A stretch of 64,000 bases of DNA from Sitta carolinensis (taxonomy: Eukaryota; Chordata; Aves; Passeriformes; Sittidae): NCBI GenBank assembly GCA_032173965.1, contig JAVUNC010000025.1, positions 17,498,001-17,562,000 on the forward strand, in the 5' to 3' direction. This document shows positions 1 to 11,271 of the stretch, piece after piece; the first letter of the stretch is position 1; each line of letters begins with the position of its first letter. Under the pieces are notes generated by a model. The model saw nothing but the letters and a program-made list of their open reading frames with translations. It did no database searches and was not told the DNA's origin. A program made the position numbers and the translations under genes.

Positions 1-571
1 AGCAGTATTGAAACTATATTTGAGGCTGCTGCTTTAAGCTGGCTTTAGTTTCCAAAGACATATTCTCTTTTTACAACACAATCATTAGTTGTTTCACAAA
101 ATTACCGACAGAATAGGTAACGGATGTTCCTATTCAGGAAAATAGGAAATTTAAACTCTGTTGGGGAAAAGAGCCTGCTCTGGTCTGAGATCAGATTTCC
201 AGCTGTAAAAGAGAAAGCTCTGTCCAGAAGAGCATGCTGGACTTACCAAGTGGCAGAGATCCACTATGATCCCACATTGCAGCCCCTTGGTGTCTGAGGG
301 AGTGTGCACAGGAATCAGGGAAGCAAGTGTCACATTTTGTAAAAGGTCCAAGAAGGGGAAATGCTATGTGGGAGCTGGGAATTGCCAAACATGACTCTTG
401 TTTAATAAAATAAAATAAAATAGACTAATAAGACAATCTGGAAGCAATATGGCCAGTGAAACATTTGGACATTTGTTCTGGGGAAAAAACTTAGGAGTAA
501 TTTCAAGGGATGTAGTATGAGAAGGGTGACCAAACCCAGCTAGATTAGGAAGTCAGTACAGACTAAGGCAC
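1..571. other. Non-coding spacer
   Basis: This AT-rich stretch has no recognisable gene or dispersed repeat. Open frames on the minus strand (151-388) overlap one another in two frames and show no domain, so I do not call them. The only local structure is a short TAAAA repeat near 402-422. Confidence 0.6.
402..422. repeat. (TAAAA)n microsatellite
   Basis: The TAAAA pentamer repeats about four times. It could be a decayed A-rich tail of a retroposon, but I recognise no retroposon body beside it. Confidence 0.7.
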
Positions 572-934
572 AGGAGGATCATGTCATGCTTAACTACTCT
601 TCAGGAATCCTTTGAAGATACCACTGCCATGACAGATAAGGGCAATTTAGTGGGTAGCAGAATATTTTGATTTTCCAGAAGCATTTGACAGTTTTACATA
701 GAGTAGATTAATGACTTTTGTACAAAGACATTAAAGGGAAGATAAAACAGTGACTGGAATGGAAAAAAAAGCTTAAAAATAGGAGACAAAGTTTGGCAGA
801 GGATAGAAGGAAGCGTTTCTGACTGTTTCTAAAACTGGCATCAGTTCTATTTATAGTGGACCCAATGATATTTGTGTTGAAGCCAGTGGCAGTTTGCCAC
901 TGAGATCAGATTTGCAGGAAGACAATGAAAATGG
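572..934 (+). mobile_element. Ancient CR1 LINE fragment, reverse-transcriptase region (decayed)
   Basis: Conceptual + strand translation, allowing stops and frameshifts, follows the CR1 ORF2 reverse transcriptase. A segment reading MSCLTTLQESFEDTTAM (from about 575) matches the family's GKSCLTNL... block. It is followed by an 'F-FPEAFDSFTH-RLM' stretch near 670-720, matching the YLDFxKAFDxVPHxRL motif, and then 'KIGDKVWQRIEG' matching the DRKQRVxVNG region. The fragment ends with a decayed FADDTKL block near 907-934. Several in-frame stops (for example TGA near 668) show it is dead. The divergence suggests an old copy that predates modern bird CR1 subfamilies. No 5' or 3' end is visible. The family assignment is secure at the level of CR1/L3-like LINE; the subfamily is unknown. 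Confidence 0.8.
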
Positions 935-2592
935 GTGGTGTCCTGCTTTGATCCATATACCTGTTCAGAACAGCCTAAAAATGGGATAGTAAATCACCTT
1001 ATGTATGAGCTGCAAACAGAAAACCTCTGGAAGTGCTGCTGCCTTCACTTGGAGGAAAATGGGTCAATAAAGTCAAACCCTATGAATTCAAAATTGGTAC
1101 TTGTCTTTAATGTGAGTAGAGTCAGGTTGTTTGTTCAGCAGAAGGACATACAGATTTCCCACTTTTCTGGCTGGATATGGACTCCAGAGTTGTGTGCTAA
1201 ATCCCTCCGAGGTAGAGGTGTCTTTCATGTAACCTGATCCTCTTCTTCTTCAAGGATATTTTCTTGGTCAGACCCATAGATCTAGACCTATGTAAGAGAT
1301 CCTAAAGGTATTCAACTCATCTCCACTGAGTATCTCTAAATTTGCATTTGCACTTGATATATATGCATTTGCACTCATGTTAATTTTTGGACACAGGACA
1401 CAATCAGACAGTATATCACTTAACAATATTTTCCCCACAAGCCTTCATTATCTCTCAGTCCTCAACAAAGCAGACTGCAAAAAAGAAAAGCTCTTAGATA
1501 GCTTTGCCTGCATACTTTCTGTCCCTTTTCAGTTTTGCCTGTAGCACTTTATCCTGGCTTTCAGAATGGGAATAAAAATACAGGAAAAAATATATCATGT
1601 TGGAATGCCTGTGGGGAAAACAAACAGCATTTGAAACATGTTGTTTTAAAATATAACTTCCTACCTGTAGTCTTTGTTTTTTCTGGAAGTATCTAGAATC
1701 TTTGATAGCACTCAAGTTCTAAAAACTTTTTAAAAACTTACTCAATGAAAATAAATCAAGATAAGGAATCCATATGGTAACAATACTGTCTCCTGCTTGG
1801 TTTCAATTTGTTCCAGCTGTTTGCAATGGAGGATGGCGAGGGCAGGAGCACTGTGCTCATGTCCACGTACTGGAAGTGGCAGACAGACCACTTGGGCAGC
1901 TCACTACCTCCGTGCCAGCAGGGGAGGTAACAGAGAAGTCAGCATTCACCTTGGGGCAATCCGAAGAGTGACTTTGGTATAACAGAGGAAAATCCAGCTC
2001 CTCCAGCTCCTTGAGGCCAGCATAAGAAAAGGTCATGATCAGCAAACAAAAAGAAAATAATATCTGGGTGTTCAAAGTCTGCTTGAAGTTTGATTTCTCT
2101 GCCAGAAAACCTAATACTAAAGTTTAAGATAACATTTAGAGGGAAACAGATGTACTTGGGTTGTTTATCTGAAGTAACTCCTCATACCTCATAGCCTAGC
2201 TTTGTAAAATCTTTTTCTAACTTGAACATTTAATATGGTCACTCCTTACAGCAGTAATCATTAGTGATGCACAGACAACCATCCCAAGGGGGATGTACTT
2301 TACAGTCCTTCTTGTAACTGACCCTAAAATAAAGCTGTATAAGTGTATGAACTTAAATACAGTACATTGAATTCCTTATTAAATAATGGTATTAAATTCT
2401 TACACAGCGCTTTCTCTTGTTGTTAGATCTCTACGAAATGTCCTATCCCTTCCCTCAGTGATACTACCCAAAACAGAAACACAACCTGCTGTGCAATGCA
2501 TAGAGATATAAGGGCACTATAGTCAATAACCACAGCTTAAATAAATGGCTGGGGATAAGACTGTGCTCATTCCTTCCCTTATTTCTCTGCAG
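935..2592. other. Non-coding spacer
   Basis: No gene is recognised. A 100-codon frame at 935-1237 has no domain and begins directly after the CR1 relic, so I take it as chance, possibly including more decayed CR1. The stretch around 2,230-2,350 contains AATAAA but no transcript evidence around it. Confidence 0.55.
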
Positions 2593-2712
2593 ACCAGTTG
2601 TCATGGGAGGAGAGGAGTGTGTGGCACTCAGATGTACCTGGAGCTTTCATCAGTGGAGCAGAATGTTTGGCAGCCAAGGTTATCACCTTGATGTCTTTCT
2701 GGGATTGCTCAG
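2593..2712 (+). other. Candidate 120-bp exon (splice-site pair only)
   Basis: A pyrimidine-rich tract ending TTTCTCTGCAG lies immediately before 2593, and CTCAG followed by GTATGA lies at the right edge. Together they make a good acceptor and a good donor 120 bp apart. One frame (entering in phase 1) is open throughout, but its product is not recognisable; another frame has a stop near the end. Such pairs arise by chance in tens of kilobases, and nothing nearby supports a transcript. I list it only as a weak candidate for a coding or long non-coding RNA exon. Confidence 0.15.
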
Positions 2713-3165
2713 GTATGAAAAACTATATTTAAACTTACCTTTAACAACACCACCCACGGCCCTGTGTTTCCTATCTCAGAAGTCCTTCAGGGCAGCAATA
2801 GTTAAAACCAAGGTTAACTCTGCTGAAATTAGTAGTGAGATTAGCAGAAGGAAGGCCTAAGGTGGAGCAATTTTTGTGGTACAAAATCAGGAGTCAGCAC
2901 ACAACTAACAGCACACTCCCATCCCTGGTTTGCTGTTCCATGTACGTGGCACACAATGGGTAATGGCCTCAAGAGACCTGGCCAATTCTCTAAGCTAAAT
3001 CTCTAGTTCCAGGTAAAAATCTCATTTATCAGATCCAAGTAACAGAAGAACTTACAGAGATTGGAAATAATGCTTCTTATTTCTGCTTTATAAGGGAGAT
3101 TTGATGGGTGAATACAAGAGATGGGGCACTCTGAGTCCACCTGGGGCTCCCTGCCCACACTGTGA
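2713..3165. other. Non-coding spacer
   Basis: I see nothing beyond ordinary spacer sequence here. Confidence 0.55.
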
Positions 3166-3250
3166 GCACTCACTGACACGGTCTCAGGGCTCACTGGAGC
3201 AGTCTCAGTTCTCACTAACACTGTCTCAGTGCTCACTAAGAGTCTCTCAG
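3166..3250. repeat. Imperfect 21-bp minisatellite, four units
   Basis: Four units of 21-22 bp begin at about 3166, 3188, 3209 and 3230. Each has a core CTCACT(A/G)(A/G/C) followed by a GTCTCAG end. The minus-strand frame across it reads a T-E-T-V-type peptide repeat only because the unit length is a multiple of three. Nothing suggests that it is translated. Confidence 0.85.
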
Positions 3251-6200
3251 AGAAGCTGTGATGTCATCCTCTGAGCAGTCCAAGTAGAGGTATCACCAGA
3301 GGCTTGCATAAACTCTGCTGCAGCTGCAGAAGCAGCCCCTCCTCCCCATGCCCTCTGTGCTCACGGCACAGATCAGTGCAAACCAAGGCAATCCTCAGCC
3401 AGGGAAGCAAGGATCTCCCAAACAAACACTTGTCCCTTTATTTGTTCGTGTGACCATATTTGTTGGATCTCTTCCTTACCAACTGGTGTCTGAAGTTCAA
3501 GAGACACTGCATCTTTGTTTTTCTCTGCAGCTGTGGACTATGATAAACATGATAAAGTGATGACCTAACATCTAGGGCTAAGTCTTACAGAAAACCAGCA
3601 CTTTTCTTCATTGCTGCAGGAGACAGCAAAAGTACATGGTTCTTCTTGAAATGAGCTACTGCAACTTAAGAGCAACATCTTGAGCAGTCTCTCTCCTCAC
3701 AGGACAATTGCTTGTCCTGGGATGCTGCTGCTAACATCCCACAGCAGCAGCATACACATGCTCTAAAGCAACAAGGTATAAAAATACTTCCAAAGCTGGC
3801 CAAGAACTGTGAAGAAGAGAAAGCTTTGAACAGTGCTGTAACTGAAGCAAGGTCTCCACCTTCTCAGAGGAAGGGGTCTTGGGGCTGATGAAGGGGGCAG
3901 GCACCCAGGGGTGCACACCAGCACTCAACAAGCAGCTCTGCCCTGTTCCTCACACCCAGTGGTTTCCAGAGCTGCCTCATTATCTCGTTTCAAGAGTGAA
4001 ATCTGATTAGATTTAAAAAACGATCAGAAAAATTGAAAACACTCTGATTTTCCGTGTGGGGCCGAGCAAACCCTTGGGTTCGAGTGTTACTGTACAGAGA
4101 ACACGACTGCAGCTGGCTGGGAGTTCCCCTCCCACCAGGACAGGAGCAGGCTGTGCACTTTCCCTGGAGCTTGCCTGGGCACTGCTGCAGGAAGCCTGCA
4201 TTGGTGGGCACGCTCTGACCATGAGCTTGTCAGTGACCCATCACAACTCCTCAGCTGGAGGCTTTGGCCACGCTCTTGCCTTGCTGAAGTCAGCAAGAGC
4301 AATGCAACCGATTCAAGCAGGAGCAGAATTCGGCCTGACAGAAGCAAACAGAAAGGCTGAGACAATGAGCCCTCTCAATTGCTCAGAAATAATCTTCCAG
4401 CTGATGGGCATAAAACAGCATTTACAGAAATGGCCAAGCTGATTTTCCATAACTCTCCTGTGAGGTAGCCCTCTTTCTGCTGCTTGCCTTATAAAAGCAG
4501 AGAAGCCAGCATTCACAGCACTAATAATATAAAATAAATCAACAGATTGGAGGCATCTTTCCAAATAGACAACTGTGTTTATTAGTACAAGATACTAGTA
4601 AAAGCACTCTATGATGAAGATTTCCTCATTTCTTTGTTTATGTTTATTATTGCCACTCTTCTATTACAACAAATAAAAATGACATGAGGATTATTAGAGT
4701 CAAAGGCAGACTTGGATTTTATTTTTTTTTTAATGTGCTTAGGGTAACTAACACAACAGACAGCAAAGTAGCAGGAACTGCAAAGGGAGTAGTTGTTTCA
4801 TGTTACAAGACAGACCAACACAAATTTATGTGGGTAGTTTCCTGGGAACTGATCCAAAAAGAACGTTAGATGTCACTATCCCCAGCTCCACAATGATGAA
4901 GTTTCGCTGTCAGTTCCCATACATAATCTCCAGCCTCAAATTAGGTTCTTAGCACGGACAGAAACAGGATGCAAAGGGATGCCACAACTCAATAGTGAGT
5001 ACTGCAAATGATCAGCCTTAATGGAAATGAGCCCCCAAAAGTCTCTATTTAGGCACTGAAAATAGAAAACACAGATGAGCAAACACTTTAAATGTATATG
5101 AATAAATGTTTATAAATTGTTTCCATATCAAGAGATGCTGATCAACCTTGTACTGCTGGAAAAGTGATCAGGGGAAGCATGAGAAATGTATTCTGTAGAA
5201 CTTTCTGACATCAATAAAGAGCTAAAGTATATAAGCCTTTTCCAGGGTTTTAGTAATCAGCTCAGGTTAACAGCTTGAAGCAAAATAACCCATCTGGTTG
5301 TTATTCTGTGGTAAATACCCTGGGGCAGCATGTATTGGTTTGTTAGTAAGCAGTGGACGTGCAGAATCAGAAGGCTGATTCTAAAAATCCCACATTCTGA
5401 TTAAATCAAGCATTTTGTTAGATACACGCTACAGGAAAATATGAGTTTGAATATAAGCAAAATAAAGACCCCCACAACATGCATTTATCCTCTGCAAGAG
5501 ATAAAGTATGAAGAACTGCCAATACTGAACCTCAGCCATATTTGCATACTGCAGTACTGCCAAAGGCAACTGTGTGAAAATTTGCAAGACCCACATTTGT
5601 CCCTGGTGTTATTCAGCTCATTCTGCTGGAGATACAGCTGGGATAAGTTTGTCTCAACAGGGCTAGACAGAGCTGCCTGTCAAGAGCAAAATGCTCCTGA
5701 GAAAAGAGCAGATACCAGCCTGCAGCTCGGGGCTTGGTAATGCTCTGTTTCTTCTGTGTGAAAGTGCAAACCCTTCCCAACCACTGGCAGACCCACACAG
5801 CTCCATATCCAGCTGTAGGGTGGTTTCCAGCCTTAATACTATCTGTCTACTTTTTCCCACCTGCAAGGCAAGAATAGGGACTTCAGTGGCCAACCAGGAA
5901 TATGAGAATGGGGCAAGTGTGGTGATACCACCCTGAATACACTTTTCCCTCCTCTATGTGCCTTTGTGGTTTAATTTCTCCAAATAATACTTGTCTTTGC
6001 ATAGTCTTTGACAGATTTTAAAGGAAAGCAAATCCTTTGTGAAAGCACATGTCTTCTAGGGCTTTCTCCTTACACAGACTGCCATGGTTCCTGCCTTATG
6101 GTCCCAGCTCCCTAGCAACAGATGTAAGATGCCAGTTTTATCCCTCCTCCAGGTTTCATGGAGACTTAAGCTCTTGATCCCACACATGTACATGCATTTG

Positions 6201-7559
6201 ACTGCCTGATCTTTCTGCACAGTCCTAACAACCCATGACTGTTGTTTCCATGGAAAAGATGATGAACCACCAGGGACAAAGCCTCAGAGCTGCTTTGAAT
6301 TGGTACATCCTCACAGTTTTGTCAATGGCTGGATAATTTACCCAGAGCCAGTGAAGCTTATGCTTTGCAGACCTATGCTGGCAGATGTTTCCAGCCTTGA
6401 AGTCATCCACCCCAAATTCCTGCTGTAGCACAGATAAATTGGTCTATGAATTTCTAAGGCACCTGTCATGCAGCATGGAGATACCATGACATTTGTCTCC
6501 GTGGGAGACATCAAACCTTTCCAACATGTCTCTGTTGTGTTCTGCATTGGGATGAGCAAGCAAATGTCAGAGCTAGGACATTTAGCTCTGGGCCAAGGTG
6601 TAGTTTCAAGTATGGATTACTTGTAATGGGGCATTTTGCAGGGTACTCAGTTAATTTGACTTGAGTTGCTGTAGGAGTCCCTGGCAGCAAGGCAGCAGGA
6701 GCAGTAAGGCTTATCTGAAGGGAAGTCAGATATTACACAGCCCAATAGGCTGGGTTTCTCAGAAAATGTGGTGTTGTTTAGCTGATTGCCATCTTGGAGA
6801 GAGAGTGCAAAAAAAGGACAGAAGTGTGTGGGAAAGAAAACAGGGTTGATATCAGACATTTGGTATGAGAGCTAGCTCTGTACTTGACTAACTTCATTTG
6901 TGTGCTGCTGGGAGTTTGGGTAAAGCTGACATGGATTTGAATGAAGAAACTTGGACAAGGGGAGGAAATTAAGTGTAAAAGAAATATAGGCTGAATTTCA
7001 AGGCCTAATGTTTAAGTGTGAGGGAATTTTTTAAAAATAAAGATGTCACAAAAGAACAAAATGTCCTATTTTTTCCAGCATCTGTGTGTAGTCGGATGAT
7101 ATACTAAGGGTATATATACTGCCTCTCCCCCTGCCCTGTTTGTGCCCATAAGCACCCCAGAGTCAAATCTCAGGGAGAAGTGGGTCCATGCACATGTACA
7201 TGCATATGGTCACACAACAGGGCCAGGCAGATGGGCAAGAAGGCTGGAGCTTCACTGGGTGAAGCCTGGGTCAGCTCACTAGAAGTGAACAGATCCATGC
7301 AGCCTTGCATTGGGCCACAGCCTCTGTGATCAGTGTTTGAGTGTAAAACAGGCCCAGACCAAGAAATTCAGACCACTCTCACCTAGAGCAAGATGCTGTC
7401 CAAAGAGCACATCCTCCTCTATCAGGAGCTCAGCTTCTACAAGCAGCATCGGGTCTGAAATCAAAGATGGATCTTAACACAAGGAGGCAGGTGCCAGCTC
7501 TAGATGTCTGTGCCACTCAGGCAATTAACTGACAAATATAAACCAGATCTCCACATTTC
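3251..7559. other. Non-coding spacer
   Basis: About 4.3 kb has no gene I can support. Overlapping frames at 4013-4564 occupy several frames of the same DNA and look like chance. A tract of eight or nine T lies near 4722-4731. Frames at 5441-5936 and 6225-6859 show no domain. No SINE, LINE or LTR was recognised, although highly diverged copies could be missed by eye. Confidence 0.5.
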
Positions 7560-8060
7560 AAAGCTCATTTGCATTGCTCCTGAGACAGTCTGTCGGAAAA
7601 CGATGCAATTAGGTTGAAGCCGACAAGATTTATGCATGGGGGGAAGAAAAAGAGAACAAAAAGTGAATCCGTTGGACACCCTAGGAGAGTGGCAGCATTG
7701 GCATGAGCATCCTTTGCAGGAGAGCAGTCAGCAGGGCTAAAGCAGCCGGGAGAGAGCTGCTTCCCCGCCTCCACAGTCAGCAGGGAGGGGATGCTTACAG
7801 CCATGAGCGCTGAAATGCTGCCGGCAGCCTTGGTGGGAGGCTGCTGCTGGCAGCTCAGCTCCATCGCCAGCCCAAGCTGCCATCCGCCCTCGGGCACACG
7901 AGTGCACAGCTCAGTGATCCTCTGCCCCTCGCAGAGTTCACCGCTCGCTCGTCATGGATGATGCACGTGGGCACAAGGGCCCCGAAGATGCAGCCCTCCA
8001 GATAACATTCCTTCTCTAAACAGGAAGGTTGTCATCGCAGGACCGCGTGCAAGCTCAGCA
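7560..8060. promoter_or_regulatory. Moderately CpG-rich patch, possible regulatory element
   Basis: Against an AT-rich background this patch is relatively GC-rich, with scattered CpGs (for example CCGGGAG, GCCGGCAG and CACCGCTCGCTCG). A 110-codon minus-strand frame at 7565-7897 has no recognisable domain. The patch could be an enhancer or a GC-rich tract with no function. I see no splice donor or TATA box that would make it a promoter. Confidence 0.2.
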
Positions 8061-9232
8061 GCCATCACAATAAACGAGCCTGCAGATCAGACATCTGAGA
8101 TACACCTCCCTCACTTTTGCTTGACTAGCTTAAACAAGAAGGTGCCAAAATCTTTATGGCTCTTTTCCCTCAAAACTGGGAGAACTCAAAGTATATGACA
8201 TACCTCTTCTTTGAGAGTAAAATCAGTACAATAAAGTCAGCTGTTTAGCATTCCACACTAAGAAGACTTGGAGTTATTGGGAGATTCACACTTGTGAAAA
8301 GAAAAAATAAAGCTTTGCCTTGAAAACCACTTAAATCTGCTCTGTGGTAAAAAGATTGCAATAATTACATGATTAAAACATTTTAATGGTTGTTGGAGAT
8401 CGCTCAATTGGCGGGGAAAAACACACTCTCTCTTCCCAGTTTTTTCCCTCTTGGCACCACTCTGACAGGAGCTAATGGTATCTGAGCAGCTCACTTCTGA
8501 GTCCAAGCCTTTATTTGCCACTGGGCAGACAGTTCAGCATGCTGTTAATAAAGAGCACTCCTGTTTTCACTCTCCGGGCAGGATGGAACTGTGGCAGTCC
8601 TGGAACTGTGCCCTGCTGCCACAGGCAAGCCCAAAGCTAGACCATACAGCTATGTTTGAACCCAGATGGGCAACACTGTCAAGAGTCCTCCTTAACAACT
8701 GGGTCTCCACAGCCGATATATTTGCATGTGAGTTAGCAGTAGACAAAGAGGAGTGATCACTCTTGCCTTTGTCATGCTGGCTCCACTCAACAGTGGTTGC
8801 AGGGCCCTAGGGCTTGCAGCCCAGACGGTGAGCTGTTGATTACGAGCCATCTTGACCATGACACAGCTTTCTAAATCTTTCTTACATCCTCTTAAGTGCT
8901 ACCTTTTTGAGGCTAACCAACCCAGGCACTCCTTGCGAGAACACCTCCGGTTGTGCTGTCTGCAGACGGGGACCCAGAGCTGCTCAGAGGGGAGCTCGGA
9001 CCCCATCTCTGGCAGCACTGGGGGTCTTGTTTCATGCTCGCTCCTTTCCCTGCAAGTCTCGGTATTTAACTGGCCCTTGTTTGTCTCTGTGGATGGAGGT
9101 GCTCTTTCCATGGACCTGTCTGCACACACCCAAACTGGGGTGTCTTCCCCTCCATATGCACCACCTCACACAGTGAGGTGAACAGTTTGACTCACAACCT
9201 AGACGATTTATCTACAAGATTTTTATTTCTTT
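8061..9232. other. Non-coding spacer
   Basis: No recognisable gene. Frames at 8852-9181 on the + strand and 8899-9129 on the minus strand cover the same DNA and neither has a domain. Confidence 0.5.
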
Positions 9233-9872
9233 TTATTTATTGCCACTCACTTTCATTAGATCCTCTTGCAATTCCTAACAGTCTGCCTTCATTTTAATAT
9301 CCCGAACAACTTGGTACTGCCAACAAATGCTAACTCAAGGCTCCCTTCCCTCTCCAGGTCATTTATGAACACATCAAAGAACCCAGACTTGTCACAGATT
9401 ATTAGCACAGGCAAAAAACCTGCACAGCTCTTTTCATGACTTCCCTCCACTGAGGAAGATGACCATTTACTTTCCAATTTGTCATTTTCTATCATTTAGC
9501 CAACTATTTGGGTTGATGAGGATCCTACCTTTTGTCCCCTGGTTACTTAATTTTCAAATAATCTTCATGAGAAGATGGTAGGGAAACCAAAGAGACAACG
9601 TCACTGGCTTCACTTATTAACTCATCTCACCAAAGTGCCCTGAGAGGCTTGTTAGGCAGAATTGCCCTCACAGAAGCAAGGTCGAACCTTTATCACTTTC
9701 CCTGGTTTTGTCCAGATGCCCACTAACATTATCCTGTACCACGGTCTGGGTCAATCTGCCTGGCACAAATGTAAGAGTTGTCATTCCTTAGATTCCTCTA
9801 CACTTTTCATGCCTTTTACATATGATTACAGCTACATTTGCCTCCCTCCAGTTTTTAAATGCCGGCAATGAG
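9233..9872 (-). mobile_element. Ancient CR1 LINE fragment, reverse transcriptase (antisense, decayed)
   Basis: Read on the minus strand from 9872 leftwards, the sequence follows CR1 ORF2 reverse transcriptase in the expected order. It shows W-REANVAVI (family: DWKxANVxPIFKKG), then LTFVPGRL (SLTSVPGK), then a decayed GQFCLTSL block (GKSCLTNL), then LSNQGTKGRILINP. Next come FINDLE at about 9340 (xIFINDL), a damaged FADDTKL reading FVGSTKLF, and finally ADC-ELQEDLMKVSG near 9240-9280. Stops, frameshifts and a deletion of the DFxKAFD region are visible, so it is inactive. This is the longest LINE relic in the window. The order and density of matched motifs make the assignment secure, but the subfamily cannot be set by eye. 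Confidence 0.9.
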
Positions 9873-10363
9873 TGATAATTGTTACCTAATTTTTGAATAA
9901 AATTCTATGTTAGATTTCATTTAATATTAATTACATTTAGAATTTCAGACCTCTGATTCTACAGTTTAGATTATTCAGGATGGAGAGGAGACTTATACAG
10001 GTGTGGGATGTCACGAAGAACTCAATTTTACCCAGCAGCATGAATTAATTATCAATTCACATGGTAAGCATACATATGGCTTATTTGCCTAGCCACACAA
10101 GTTGTTAGGCATCCAATTTGCATACAGCAGGACTTTGCTTGCACAGATGCTGTCAAGCATGAGCTAACACATTCATTTACTGAAAAATCCATCCTGCTAT
10201 ATTTCATTGTTAAGCACAGAGTGCTTTACACATAGTTTATCTTGTACTTTAATTTTATTTATATCTCTTGTCCTTGCTACTCTATTTTTTTCCCCTAAAA
10301 AAATCTGTGTTTGGAATGGTTATGTTGATGACATGTTGAAGTCTTGAAAGTAAGATTGACTCA
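9873..10363. promoter_or_regulatory. Possible conserved non-coding element (AT-rich)
   Basis: An AT-rich block at roughly 9,890-10,270 contains several homeodomain-type words (ATTAATTA, TAATTA-like and ATTTGCAT, the last an octamer-like POU motif). It has no obvious repeat origin. The look is that of vertebrate conserved non-coding elements, but conservation cannot be judged from one genome. Confidence 0.2.
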
Positions 10364-10424
10364 TCCCCACTGAAACCAGTGGAATATTTGACAGAGATTT
10401 CAAAGATCCTAGTATTTCATCCAG
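10364..10424. repeat. Small ancient interspersed repeat, palindromic-motif type
   Basis: The block 'CCCACTGAAACCAGTGGAA' followed by 'TTTCAAAGATCCTAGTATTTC' in part resembles an old amniote repeat family. Its core is an inverted CCATTGA-NN-TCAATGG word followed by GGAGCAGGATTTCA. I recall this family from bird and turtle genomes but not its database name. Confidence 0.3.
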
Positions 10425-10980
10425 ATCTGCTCATTACTCCTGCTAGAGTAGTAAAATACCTTTCCTTGCAACCATGCTCCAAGGATAAGTTCTGCCAGCT
10501 CTGAAGAGCTTCCTGGGAATCAGTGAGCCCTGAGCTAGAATGCTGAAAACAATGGCAAAAACTTGCTCAAAGGTGACAGAACTGGTATACAAAATCCAGA
10601 GGCAAAAGTAAGAAGCTGTAAAACACTATGAGGCCTTTGGGCAAAAGTATAGCAAACCCAGAAAGTCCTCCATGGGTGGTGGTGAACTCCACAGTCTGAC
10701 TAGAAAGCCAAAATCAGCACTACTGAAATATCAGTGCTGATAGATTGGATCTTGACATAACTTTAGGGGAAGGTCCAATTCTGATAAAGACAAGATTATG
10801 ATGTGACAGATATAGACAGAGGCTACACCTGTGTTCTCAGTAATGTCTGTGGGGAAAGTGTTCCAGACAGAAGATTCCAACAAGTACTAGAAAATATCTG
10901 AGCAACCTGTAAAACACTCTTGGCAGTATTGGGGAGTAGAAACAAACAAACAAAAAATTTTCCTCTTCCTTTATGTACTT

Positions 10981-11018
10981 TCTACCAACCATTTCTCTTT
11001 CTACCAACCATTTCTGTC
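10981..11018. repeat. Two-copy tandem duplication, period 19 bp
   Basis: The word TCTACCAACCATTTCT occurs twice in direct tandem with a spacing of 19 bp. It is a simple local duplication. Confidence 0.85.
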
Positions 11019-11242
11019 AATAACTTTGGGTTTTGTGCATGACCAGTACAGCAAGACTTTGCTGGATATTGTGTACTGCAAATCAGACAGGATGTGGGAT
11101 GTCTGACAGAGATCTCAGAGATTGCTTGACATCTCTGACAATCCAAGCCGCCATTCACTCAGATATGGTCACAGTGAAGTGGTTCTGAAGAAATCCAGCC
11201 CTGATGACATTCTTTCCTCCTTCCTTTAAGATACAGAAATAT

Positions 11243-11271
11243 TTTCTTTTTCTTTTCTTTTTTTTTTTTTT
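11243..11271. repeat. T-rich low-complexity tract
   Basis: A run of T interrupted by single C residues ends in about 14 uninterrupted T. It is simple sequence with no visible associated retroposon. Confidence 0.85.
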
